NCBI RefSeq assembly: GCF_038396675.1
Contig: NC_088926.1
Span: forward strand, 18,930,001-18,994,000
DNA: 64,000 nucleotides
Direction of reading: 5' to 3'
From: Hydra vulgaris
Lineage: Eukaryota > Cnidaria > Hydrozoa > Anthoathecata > Hydridae
This document shows, piece after piece, positions 44,201 through 55,487 of the stretch. Under the pieces are notes generated by a model that saw only the letters and a program-made list of their open reading frames with translations, made no database searches and had not been told where the DNA came from. Numbering within the stretch: the stretch's first letter is position 1; every line of letters begins with the position of its first letter. The position numbers were made by a program, and so were the translations under genes.

Positions 44201-47200
44201 ATGTCCTGCTGCCTTGTAGGATACGCCTTTTTAGGCAAAGGCTAGGAGATGCCAACTCCGATTTAAAACACCCCCTGCCTTGGGGCTCTTGGTTGAGTAA
44301 AGGCTAGAGATGGTGTCTCGATAAAAATACTCATCTTGGGCAGATGTTAAATGCACCCAGCTACTGTCTTGTAGAAGGCCTCCTAGGCAAAGACTTAAGG
44401 GGTAAACAGATTCTATCTGTTGACCAGCCTCGCACCCCTTCTTCATCTATTAGGCTGGCGCAGATGTATTTTTAATACATTGTTTCCAGTTTAGGATGTT
44501 GAATGCTGGATCTTCTTGACTCAATGCATGGGTTTGCTTGTGTCACTGTTTTTATGACTAGGCAACTCATTCTATTATCTCCTAATGAGGGTACAGCTCT
44601 AAAACTCAGTTTTATGGTTCTGAGGCCGGCTGGTAGTCAGGTTTCCCGAACTCTGTGGTAGCTCTCAGAGAGGCTGATTCCATCAACAGCTGAAAAATAT
44701 CAAAGTATTAACAGTGCCATGTTGCGCATGGATGGTGTCCCTGTTTGTACTTTTGGTGTGCATTGCGGAGGCCACATTTGGAGCCCTTTGTTACGGCTTA
44801 GGGTTTATTAGTAGTAATGAGGCAATTGCTTGGGCTATTAAACGGTGTTCTGAGTACTATCTATGCTTTGAGTCAAGTTCTTCAATCTAATTTAAAAATG
44901 AATAAAGTACCAAAAACTATAAAACACAAAAAACCATCATCATCACCAAGTTCTCTAAACCTATCATTCACTAATATTCGTGGTCTTCGAAGTAACTTTT
45001 CTTCTGTTGAGTCTTATCTCTTGCAAAGTTCACCAGACCTACTTGCTCTTTGTGAGACTAATTTGAGTTCGGCTGTCTCATCTTGTGATCTTAGTGTTGA
45101 TGGTTATCTTCCTCTGATTCGTAAAGACTCCAATAGTCACATGCTTGGCCTGGGCATTTACATTCGTAAGAATTCACCTGTTTGTCGTGAAACTAGGTTT
45201 GAATCCACAGACTATTCTTTCATGTGCTTTCGTTTAGCACCACTTCACTCTATTGCCTTTCTCTTTGTTCTATATCGATCTCCTTCATCTCAAGACTGTA
45301 CACTTTTTGATGTTATTTCTGATCATATTGACCAAACCCTCTCTCTTTATCCATCAGCTAATATAGTTGTTGTCGGTGACTTTAATGCTCACCACTCTGA
45401 ATGGCTTGGCTCTAGTGTCAGTGACTCTGCAGGCATTAAAGCCCACAACTTTTGTCTTTCTCAATCCCTAACTCAAATAGTCAACTTTCCAACTCGCTTT
45501 CCTGACAACCCGAATCATTTACCTTCTCTACTGGACTTATGTCTTGTTTCTGATCCTAGTCAGTGCTCAGTTTCTCCACATTCACCCTTAGGTGCTTCTG
45601 ATCACAATTTGATCTCTTTAAAACTAATATCTCATTCTTCTTCATCACCTGAATACCCCTACTATCGAACCTCTTACAACTACAGTAAAGCTGACTGGGA
45701 TTCTTTCCGTGATTTTCTTCGTGATGGCCCTTGGGTAGAAATCTTTCAACTTCCTGTCGACAAATGTGCTTCTTATATAACTTTGTGGATTCAGGCTGGC
45801 ATGGAATCTTTTATTCCCTCTCGACGATTCCAGGTCAAGCCTCACTCTCCTCCATGGTTTTCCTCACACTGTGCTGCTGCGATTGCCAATCGAAACCGTT
45901 ACTTCCATATTTATCAGCAAAACAATTCTCCAGAAAACAGACGTCTGTTCATTACTGCTAGAAACAACTGTAAAAAGGTTTTGTCTAACGCCAAAACCCG
46001 CTATTCTCAGGTCATGAAATCTCGTATCTCATCTCAAAAATTAGGCTCTCGTGACTTCTGGAGAATCTTTAATAATATCAATAATAAGGGCAAATCTATA
46101 ATTCCACCTCTCTTGTATGGTTCAGACTTTGTCACCTCACCTAAAGACAAAGCCGAACTGTTTGCTAAAAACTTTTCATCAATATCATCTCTTGATTCCA
46201 CTAATTGCATTCTACCTGATATTGCCAACAAACAGGTTGATTCATTGCTTGACATTCATATCACTTCAGCATCTGAATCTAAAGTGATTTCCTGTCTAGA
46301 CTCTTCTACAGCTTGTGGCCCAGACAACATACCTGTTATTGTCTTGCAGAAGTGTTCTCCAGAGCTGTCATCTATACTCTCAAAACTATTCAACAAGTGC
46401 TTATCAGAGTCTTGTTTTCCAGCCTGCTGGAAAGCCGCATCTGTTATCCCTATCTTCAAAAATTCTGGGGAGCAATCTGATTCGTCTAACTACCGTCCCA
46501 TAAGTCTTCTTCCTATCATAAGCAAGGTTTTTGAATCTTTAATTAACAAACAATTTCTCATCTTGAATCTAATAACTTACTTTCTGACCATCAATATGGA
46601 TTTCAATCTTCTCGTTCTACAGCTGATTTGCTAACAGTAATAACTGACAGGTTTTATCGTGCATTAGATGAAGGTGGAGAGGTTAAGGCCATCGCTCTTG
46701 ACATTTCAAAAGCGTTTGATAAAGTTTGGCATGCTGGTCTTCTCCATAAGCTTTCTTCTTATGGTGTATCCGGCAACATCTTTAAGATCATTGAATCCTT
46801 CCTTTCCAATCGTAGCATAAAAGTTGTCCTCGATGGACAACACTCTTCTTCTTATTCTGTAACTTCAGGGGTTCCTCAAGGTTCTATCCTTGGCCCTATA
46901 CTCTTTTTAATTTACATTAACAATCTTCCAGATATTCTCACATCTATGGTGGCATTGTTTGCTGATGATACTACCATTTATTCTTGTCGTGATAAGAAAC
47001 CAACACCCTCTGATTGCCTGGAGGGGGCATTTGAGCTTGAAAAGGTTCTCACTTATGCTACAGCATGGGGCTCACAGTGGCTGGTGAACTTTAATTCAGA
47101 TAAAACCCAATTTTTTTCAGCCAATCGTTATCGTAATAATTTAGATCTTCCTATATTTATGAACGGTGATGTACTTGATGAGTCACCTACTCTTCATCTT

Positions 47201-47866
47201 CTAGGATTAACTCTTACTTCCAATCTTTCTTGGAAACCATATATCAAATCGGTTGCAAAATTAGCATCTGCTAAGGTTGCATCTCTTTATCGAGCTCGCC
47301 ACTTTCTTACTCTGGATTCTATTCTCTACCTCTATAAATCTCAAATCCGGCCTTGTATGGAATACTGTTGCCATATCTGGGGCGGATCTTCTAATGATGC
47401 TCTTTCTCTTTTAGACAAGGTGCAAAAACGCATTGTAAACATAGTTGGACCTGCTCTTGCAGCCAACCTTCAACCATTATCACATCGTCGTAATGTTGCT
47501 TCTCTTTCTCTTTTCTACAAATACTATAATGGGCACTGCTCTAAAGAGCTAGCGTCTCTTGTGCCATCTACTAAAATTCATTCTCGTGTTACTCGTCATT
47601 CAATTAAGTGTCATCCTTTTTCTGTGACTGTTCCTAAGTGCTCCAAAAACGCTTATTCGTCTAGTTTTTTTCCTCGAACATCAGTTCTTTGGAATTCGCT
47701 TCCTTCATCTTGCTTTCCTGATTCATATAATTTGCAATCTTTTAAATCGTCCGTCAATCGTTATCTTGCTCTACAATCTTCATCTTTTCTCTTACAGTAA
47801 CTTCCAACTTTAATTAGTGGCTGCTTGCAGCCTTGTTGGAAGCGAAGATGTTTAAAAAAAAAAAAA
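44201..47866 (+). mobile_element. Nearly full-length CR1/Jockey-type non-LTR retrotransposon (copy C)
   Basis: It has a ~610-bp 5' region that is less A+T-rich than the flanks (44201-44816), an endonuclease-RT frame (44817-47800) with one frameshift, a 3' UTR carrying the GGCTGC-TT-GCAGCC hairpin (47820-47833) and a poly-A tail. Copies A and B share the 3' end. The 5' start is judged from the composition change, and no target duplication was found. No separate ORF1 frame was recognised. It is inserted just upstream of the pogo transposase start. Confidence 0.9.
44817..47800 (+). pseudogene. Endonuclease-reverse transcriptase of the non-LTR element, one frameshift
   Basis: Codons 1-40 are a basic leader. 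The APE-type endonuclease follows: SFTNIRGLRSNF, LLALCETNLSS (catalytic Glu), GLGIYIRKNS, LYRSPSSQDC, IVVVGDFNAHHSEW (D-x-N), LLDLCLVSDPSQ, GASDHNLISLKL (S-D-H). The RT follows with ACGPDNIP, AASVIPIFKNSG, NYRPISLLPIISKVFE; the frame is lost near 46555 and continues from 46560 in another frame with ALDISKAFDKVWH (Asp 1), [31 protein letters not shown] (the catalytic pair) and LLGLTLTSNLSWKP. The ending RTSVLWNSLPSSCF equals copy A. About 1000 residues in all. Only the single indel prevents full reading. Confidence 0.92.
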
Positions 47867-49331
47867 TCAACGTTATCATAACATAATTTACTATAACTAA
47901 CTAAAATTTTCTGAGTTCATTCTACTTTTAAAGTAACTTTAAAAGTAGAATTAACTCAGAAAGTAACTTTTAAAGTAGAATGATCTCAGAAAATCAGAAA
48001 TTATTTTAAAATGTGGGTGTTGTTAATATCTTAACTTAACTTTTCTCACACATGAATAATAACTTAGTGTGAGAAAATCCTATATTTAAATGTGAAACTA
48101 AAAAATTTTATACCTGATACCATTTATTGGCCATGGCCAGTAAATGGATTAATTAAATGGCCAGTAAATGGTTTATTAGAAAAGGATTAATCTAGTTCAG
48201 TTAAAACATTATATGTGAAACATCAACCAAATACTTTTGTTTCAAAGTGTACATAAGATATTTATCGTTTTTTTCCTTTCTGAATGGACTGGCACAAATA
48301 CTTGCAACGCACAAAAAAAAAGACTATAAAGTATGAATTTAAGAAAACAAAGCGTAAAATTGTTACATTTATTAAAATGTTTTTGACATTTAGATTTAGC
48401 GACTAAAACCTTCTAGAACTTTCCTGAAATTGCGATATTTACAAAGTTTTAATGAAGTCATTGAGTTTAAATAATAATATAGGACAATTTGTGCCATAGA
48501 TTTTTATGAGAAAAGCTTTTAAAAGTGACCGAACCGGAACAAACCGGTGTCGCGTTAAATAACGTCGGGGATAGTGCAAATCGTGCGAATCTACTACAGG
48601 TAGGGAGCGCGTATCTGCATTGCAGATGGTTTTACAGTAGAAGGTTAAAACTGTATATTTTTTTATTTAAACAGATTTTGGGCTCATTTTGACATAAAGA
48701 GTTTAGTTAATTTTCTTTGTAATATCAATAATAGCCATTAGGTGTTTTAGTTAACAATTTAGTCGCTAGAACACTTACGCGGATTTGATTTAAACACAAA
48801 CTTATCACAATGGTACTCCAGAGAGTAAGTTATGCGGTATTGAAGTCAAACTAGTAATATTATTACGAAATAATAAATATATAATAATCAAATGATAACA
48901 TGAATTGTGATATCTGTTAAAAGCCTTACATTATACATGTTTAATTAAAAAAGAAAATATATATATATTCCGAAATCTCTTCAAAATATAAACATTGATA
49001 GTATAACAATATTTCAATAACAGTTTGCTTTAATCTTACATTTTACTCAGCCTGTACAGCCTTTTTAATTACCTTATTAGGTACAGTAGAGCAAGTTTTA
49101 GGAATAATATCTCGAAATAAACTCGTAACAATAAAATAACATCTTCAGCTATCTAACAAAAATATACCTTTATGACTTTAAAAAGAAATCTTTATGATTA
49201 TAAATTAAGAAAAATGTTACTCATTAACACTAAAATTACAAAAAAACATCAAAAAAGTATAAGAACTATTTCAACTACTCGAAAAAATAACAACTGCCAT
49301 CGTAGTTATAGTTGAACAGAATAAAAAAAAA
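47867..49331. other. Right flank of the pogo element and A+T-rich spacer
   Basis: It holds palindromic CTACTTTTAAAGT / ACTTTAAAAGTAG repeats (47925-47990), the GGCC subterminal-like motifs (48120-48170), a CpG-containing stretch near 48540-48620 and TAGAAGGTTAA at 48636-48646. No gene recognised. Confidence 0.5.
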
Positions 49332-51335
49332 TTAATCATATTTGTAAGGTAAGTTGTCATAAAAATCATGGCAATCCTTGGGTATAACACTTTTTAACTG
49401 TTGTAAATGATCATATTCTGATTTTGAGATTGGCAATCTTTCAGTAAAGAGTTGTGGTGGAGTCACTGATTGAACTCTTTTTGGTCTTTGCGGTAATTGT
49501 TTAAATTGTTCATCGTAACTTAGTTTGAAATCTATTGTACCATTGGGATTGTATTTTAGAACTCTGATATCAACCACACATTTTTCTCCAGTACCTCTTC
49601 CAGGACGGATTGTATCATAAATAAGGTAGCTTTTAATGTAATCTTTAAAAAATGTATGGTCTACCATTGCAACCTCATATGGAAATAGCTTCTTTGGTAA
49701 CTAAAGAATATTGACTAGGTAAAAATATTTCAAGGTGTTTTAACTTTCTTTCTATTACCGAATGAACAGAATCTACCTCCATTTGAGTATGACCCTTTTT
49801 TAAAAATTTTTGTGTGATGACTACTTTTTTTTGCATTGCCAATTGCAGTAGTGCGTTTGAAACAATGGCATTTCTATTTTGTGATGTACATTCATCAGTA
49901 AACATTTTGTCATCTTTTGGGGATTCATCAATGATTTTATTTAAATAATCAACAAAAAATGAAGCGTAAGTTGATGCCTTTAAATCAGTTGTTGTTTCAT
50001 CAAACCAATAACACTTTACTTTATTAGTGCCAAGATTGTATATTGTAAAATTATGAACCATCAGTTTGGTTTTGAAATACAATGCACTGGCTGTCAAGTA
50101 TGGACATAATTTCACTGCTTGTAAATCAGCAGTGATATCATGAATTGTTCCATTTTTTGCAGCAATTTTGTCTAAAGCTTTTTCCTTTCTAGCTAAATCT
50201 TTCCGTGATACATGTTGTTGATACTCTTGCTCTGTAATATTTCCTGTTTTATATGAACAACATAGATCGCATGCATCTTTCTTTGGTTAAAACAAAGCTA
50301 TGTTTTCATCTTTCAAGACATCTTCAAATAGTTTTCTGGAAGCCACTTTCTGTCTATTTTTTGTAGCATTTTTAACATAGGTACGATAGAGCTTACGCTT
50401 AGACTGTATTATGGGTTCTAGATATAATTTTTTACTTTCCTTTCTGCAGTAGTGAGAAGGCAATTTAGGCATGGCTCTTAAAAATATTTGTACCAACTCT
50501 TTCAATGAATGGTATGACCATGCAGTATCATTATGTCTTGTTGTTGTATCCCTATTAAACTTTTCTCCAAGCCAGTACCTAACTGTCCATTCTTTAATAC
50601 CCAAAGTTCCTAAAAACGTCTTTAAACATATTCTCATTTTGTTGTTATTTAATTTTAAATAATAGACTTTTGTTATACTTCGCCGTGTATTAGCCCTTTC
50701 AGTAGTTTTTCTTTTAGTCAATTTTTTATCAACTAAAGATAAAACAAAGATTTTCTTGGCTATCCAGCTCATCTGCCAAAATTTTTTAAAAATATTTAGT
50801 CTTACACTTTCTGTAAATTTTTTTAAGTTAATCACATTACTTTTCAAGCATTTGTTTGATTTACAAGCCTCTCCAAGTTTTCGCGCAGGTCTTACAGCGT
50901 CTTGTAAAAATTTTTCCTCACCAGTCTTTCTAAAACCTATGTATTCATGACCTAGCATTCTCAAATTCTTATTCCTAAATCTTTTTAAAGACATTTGTTC
51001 TGCTTTTTGCTTCCTTTTCCTAAATTCAACTGCTACTTCAGGTTCCAAATTTCTTTCATGAAAAAAATCGTTTTGCTGTCTATTGATTAAATGAAAGCTA
51101 TCTGTTCAACATTTGTTATTTCAGAGATTGGATTGTTAATTGGATCAGCAACAGAATCATCTTTTTAAAAGTCATAAGTTGGTAATTCATTTGGTGAACT
51201 ATTGTTTTCAGTATGTACAAACTCTGCAAAAACATATGGTAAATTATCAGTCAATTTCTTAAAAACTTTCAATGTCATAACTTGATGTATTTTATCTTCT
51301 CGACAAGAGTTTTTTGTTATTCGCCATTTTAATCT
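49332..51335 (-). pseudogene. Putative DDE-type transposase of an unnamed multi-copy family
   Basis: The minus-strand N terminus is near 51335. The central region reads LRMLGHEYIGFRKT, RPARKLGEACKSNKC, LNIFKKFWQMSWIAKKIFV, KRKTTERANTRRSITKVYY, KTFLGTLGIKEWTVRYWLGE, then PKLPSHYCRKESKKLYLEP. After a TAA at 50287-50289 comes DACDLCCSYKTG (Cys-rich), then KVKCYWFDETTTDL, MFTDECTSQNRNAIVSN and HTQMEVDSVHSVIERKL, a plausible D, D, E set of an RNase H-fold nuclease. I recall this wording in many uncharacterised insect and cnidarian proteins. It is multi-copy and transposon-like, but I cannot name the superfamily. Four frame breaks or stops. Confidence 0.65.
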
Positions 51336-51447
51336 TTAATCTAATAAAAATTAGCAATATAAATACAGAAAAAATATTCATAATGATTTATATACTTAGG
51401 TGATACTTTTAAATAAAAAATGCATTTATATAAATTGGCTAACATAC

Positions 51448-52452
51448 AAAATGTTCACCTTACAATATTCAGTCATTACTAATGACTGAATATTGTAATA
51501 TTTTTTTTAATATTTTTTTGTGCAATACAAATATTATTATTCACTATGACATAAACTGCAATACGGGAATCCATTATTTGCTGAATCTGTGATTCAGTTG
51601 CATTACTTTCTGCAATGTAAATATTGTTATCATTAAAATCAGGATCATTATCATTAAGAGCTAAAGATGAAAAAAGTTGTGCCTCCCTGCCAAACATCAA
51701 AGAAAATGGAGTAAACTTAGTTGAAGATTGTACGCATGTACGGAGACAATAATACTGGTTCTAATAAAGTATCCCAATGATCTTGGGATCTAATGATCAT
51801 TAGCTACTTTTAGAAAGAGATTGCTTAATAATCTGATTTGTTCCCTAATCATGTCCATTTGTTTGCGGATGATAAGCAGATGTTATTAAATGCCTAATAT
51901 TGAAAGTAGAAAATAAAAATTTATTCAAACTATTTACAAATTCTCTACCTTGGTCTGATAGTACTTTTTTTGGGCCAAATTGATAAAACAAAGTAACAAG
52001 ACACTTAATAAAAAATAGATTTTTCTGGTATTGAAAAGGCTTCAACATACTTACTCCAAAGGTCAGTAACAGTTAAAATGTATTTATTACCTTGTGTTGT
52101 AAGCGGAAGGGGACCAATGAGGTCTATACCTAAAAAATTTCACAATCTGTTGACCTTAATTGGTTTAAGTTCCGGAGCACAAGTTTTATTCTTCTCCATG
52201 CGCTGGCACTTTTCGTATTCTTTCACCCATTTTGTAATATCACTAACCATACCTAGATAACATTATGCAAACAATATGATAGGCTTTTGTACTGGAAAAA
52301 TTTACTATTATAATTACAATTACATTAAGTTGGAAAATGAACCATGTTGAAAATCATTTTTAATGCAAAGAAGACAATTATTATATGAGAAAATTTGATA
52401 AAAAATATATTCAGTCATTAGTAATGACTGAATATTGTAAGGTGAACATTTT
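51448..52452. mobile_element. 1005-bp element with perfect 46-bp TIRs enclosing a gypsy integrase fragment
   Basis: 51448-51493 and 52407-52452 are exact complements, starting AAAATGTTCACCTTACAATA. Each TIR ends inward with a palindrome (ATATTCAGTCATTA, one base, TAATGACTGAATAT), so each arm folds on itself. The interior is a degenerate minus-strand Ty3/gypsy integrase. No clear target duplication was found. Confidence 0.85.
51480..52265 (-). pseudogene. Ty3/gypsy integrase fragment
   Basis: From right to left on the minus strand: DITKWVKEYEKCQRMEKNK (end of the H2C2 zinc finger), FLGIDLIGPLPLTTQGNKY and ILTVTDLWSKYVEAFSIPEK (first catalytic Asp), FGPKKVLSDQGREFVNSLN (second Asp), YHPQTNGHD (position before the Glu), and farther left MMFGREAQLFSSLA. 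Many stops. The LTRs and the rest of the element are not in this segment. Confidence 0.83.
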
Positions 52453-53160
52453 AGTTAATAGCTACTGTTATTAAACTCAGTTCTTTACTTTCAAGCGTTT
52501 GTTTTTGTAGCAGTTAACTATAAGTACTTCTACTACGACAAGAGTAATATTTAAAAATATAGTTATGTTATTTTTAATTTTAATGAGATATTTGATGAAT
52601 TTATTATAGTATATTGTGATAGTTTAGACTATTCTGGCTTGTAAATGGCGTGATTGTTTTAGCATTTTTAACATTCATACATTTCAAAGATTCAAATTTT
52701 TCTGGCACAAATTTAGAGTTTATTTTTTAAATAAATTCATTAACATATATTGATCAATGCAGTTGTTAAGTACTTTTCTGGCACAAAAGCAGGTATTTAT
52801 TATTTAATTTTTTTTTTCACTGTATTTTTATTATACTATTTATGTTATACTATATTCTATATTATATAGACTTGTAATTCCATGTGGAAAAATCGAATTT
52901 CTTCCGAAAATGCCCAAGTTTCAACCAAGTTAAATTTTTTCAAAAGGACATAGAAACCATGTTATTTTATTTTGTTATTTATATTGTGTAAGGATTTTTT
53001 GATCTTATTTTCAAAAAAAGTTTTAGCATGAAATGTGTCGTTTCTTTAATGTCTTTTTAATTTAAAACATCACATAGTAAGAAATAGTAAATTATTGTGC
53101 TATATACTTAACACCGCTAAAATCGTCGAATAACAACCGTCTAGGTTGTTATTCAACAGT
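52453..53160. other. A+T-rich spacer
   Basis: Nothing recognised except a 10-bp inverted repeat (AATAACAACC ... GGTTGTTATT) at about 53130-53153 just before the SINE. Confidence 0.45.
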
Positions 53161-53162
53161 AG

Positions 53163-53395
53163 TTCAATAGTGGTGTAGTGGTAGAACGCTCGCCTCATAA
53201 TCGAGAAGTTCCGAGTTTGATCACCAGCACGCCTCTAGTAGTACCGCGCTCAACTTGTTTCTCCGCGAAACAGCCCTGTCTGTCATGGCTTGTGTTTCGG
53301 TGTTATAGAGTTGAGAGAGGATTGTAACCTCAACTAAAATAGCCTCTTCGACTGTAGTAACTTTCTCGGCCTTGGGAAGGTAAATTAACACACAC
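53163..53395 (+). mobile_element. tRNA-derived SINE, second family
   Basis: The head reads AATAGTGGTGTAGTGGTAGA (A box) and GAGTTTGATCACC (weak B box). The body includes TGTGTTTCGGTGTTATAGAG, TTGAGAGAGG, GCCTCTTCGACTGTAGTAAC and a GGCCTTGGGAAGGTAAAT end with a CA/A-rich tail. The body matches 61021-61130 in reverse, so this is a repeated family distinct from the 11.66-kb SINE. Confidence 0.82.
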
Positions 53396-53477
53396 AAAAA
53401 AGCTAGACACTAATTAATAAATCCTCTTCTTTTCTTCTTGCTATGAAAATATCAGAATACTTTCCTTACTATTTATG

Positions 53478-53622
53478 TGCGTGCGATCAAGTAACAATTA
53501 CTGTGTGCGATCAAGTAACAATTACTGCGTGCGACCAAGTAACAATTACTGTGTTCGATCAAGTAACAATTACTGCGTGGGACCAAGTAACAATTACTGC
53601 GTGCGACCAAGTAACAATTACT
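53478..53622 (+). repeat. 24-bp minisatellite, six copies
   Basis: GTGCGATCAAGTAACAATTA plus four bases, repeated six times with few changes. Because the period is divisible by three, one frame stays open and encodes CDQVTITV-like octapeptides. Confidence 0.93.
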
Positions 53623-53639
53623 TTTAATCGAAAAGCTTA

Positions 53640-55481
53640 GTTGTTAGTGAGAACTTTTCTTTAATTAAATATTAAATTTGAAATAAATACAGTTGTTAGA
53701 TAAATAATTTAACGTGAAACATTTTGCTAAAATGCGCAGTTTTTAGTAATTACAGTAAATTTGCTCGTAAGATGACTATTTTATAACTATTTTATTTGAT
53801 ATCATTAAAGTATGTCTTTTACTTTAGTATACTTATCCAGTAAGTGTCCTAAGAAAAGAAAAAAGCTTTTCTTAAAAATATGTTTCTTGCCATACTATAC
53901 TAAAAAGATATAAATTTCGACTAGAATATACTTCGTGAGTTAAATATTATTAAAAGTAGTAAATTATTACTATAAAAATACATTGAAATAACAATTCGCT
54001 TGACTTAAATTCGTTTAACGTAAGTTTTTTTTTAATTTGTTTGTCTGGGTTAACAAAAAAATGGATCGACTGTTCAATTTGTCTACTTATTTAACGGTCT
54101 ACTTATTTAACGGGACTTGATATGTTAAATAAGTATCCGTGAGCTAACGCATGCGCAGAATATCATTTTGTCTACTTAACGATCTACTTTAACGTGACAC
54201 CGGTTTCAGTCGTGTTCTCTCTTGCGTCAGTTAAAGACCTGTTTCTGTGGCATTATGCGCTTTTTTATATCGTAGTTTTTATAGCACACAGTTATTTTTA
54301 TTTTGCGTTAAGTGTTTAAATATTTCATCGCGCGCACCAGGTTAAAACTCACCAAAAGTTAGCAAAATAGAAAACATTTAAGATGTAGTCATTTCCGACA
54401 TCGAAACTGAGTTTTGACCACTATGATATGGCGCCCTTTATGGTTTGTAGGGTCAACTTACAATATTTTCGCGCCCTATATATCAAAGTATCGGCAAAAT
54501 ACAGACTATATAATCATTTATAATTAATTAATAAATTTAAAAAATCATTTAAATATGGCAATTATAAAAATAACTATTTTAATAGTTGCCATATTTCCGG
54601 GTTTAGTAGCATGGTTAGGGAGGGGGAGGACAAAACAAAAAAAAAATCGATGCAGAAATTTTTTATTTTTTGATTATCTTTAATAATATGAGTAATAGGA
54701 GTACTAAACTGCTTTTGTAAAAAGTTAAATAAAATGTATGAATAAAAAGAAATTTAATTTATTTCTTACTCTAAAACATCTTTTTTTTTAATTATAACGC
54801 TACTTTAAAAACCTAATTTGAACTAAACTTAAGTTTATTGTAATGTCAAAATAAATAAATTTTATGAATAGTCCAGTCTCCGAGTCATGTGACCTTGAAA
54901 TAGGGTATAATTATATATAATTAATGATTCGATTTCCATTTTATTTACTGAATATCACTTGTCCTTGTTGCAAACTCTATACAGCTCTATAAAATTGAGT
55001 TTGATCTGACCTTTACTTCCTTTACTGCTGGGAATAGACATGTATACATGATCAATTACTACCATTTCTTCCACTGAGTTATTTGCTTTTACACTAGGCA
55101 CCTATCCAATTGCTTTGATGATTACTCAAGTATAACACTAATATAACTTAGTCATTAGTTTCCCTAAGGCTTTTATGTTTTGTATGTGTTCCATAAAATA
55201 ACTGGACTTATATGTTTAGCTGCAAAGTTATACAAGAATTTTGTTACATAAATCAAGAACAATATTTATTTGGTATTCTAAACTGCCTCATTTTTTAAAA
55301 ATGACCACCCTACAAAATTTAACAATACGGTCTGATAGGTAATGAGTAATCAAAAAATGTAGAAAAATTGTTGCAAAATAAAAGTTGTTCACATGTTTAA
55401 ACCATCTAATATGTTACCCAGGTCAATGGTTCCCGATTCCATAATGCTGTAATTTGTTACTCGTTGGCGGTTAAATTATAA
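53640..55481. other. Non-coding region
   Basis: Contains a duplicated TCTACTTATTTAACGG motif near 54082-54115 and a stretch richer in CpG near 54140-54330, but no coding frame, RNA gene or clear terminal repeat. Confidence 0.45.
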
Positions 55482-55487
55482 TAATAA

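Larger units (their letters stand above)
41370..48180 (-). mobile_element. pogo/Tigger-like DNA transposon, nested inserts included
   Basis: Defined by the pogo-type transposase at 41.8-44.07 kb and by CCATTTA(C/T)TGGCC motifs near 41385, 41597, 48120, 48135 and 48160 that cluster at both sides and so may be subterminal sites. A 419-bp MITE and a 3.67-kb non-LTR element lie inside. The true ends were not fixed. An outer TTAACCTTCTA/TAGAAGGTTAA pair at 41098 and 48636-48646 is an alternative boundary. Confidence 0.6.

Noticed and set aside
44231-44446. 71-codon minus-strand frame
   Set aside because: Antisense of the non-LTR 5' region, no support.
53443-53640. 65-codon frame with CDQVTITV repeats as a gene
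   Set aside because: Explained by the 24-bp minisatellite; no further coding evidence.
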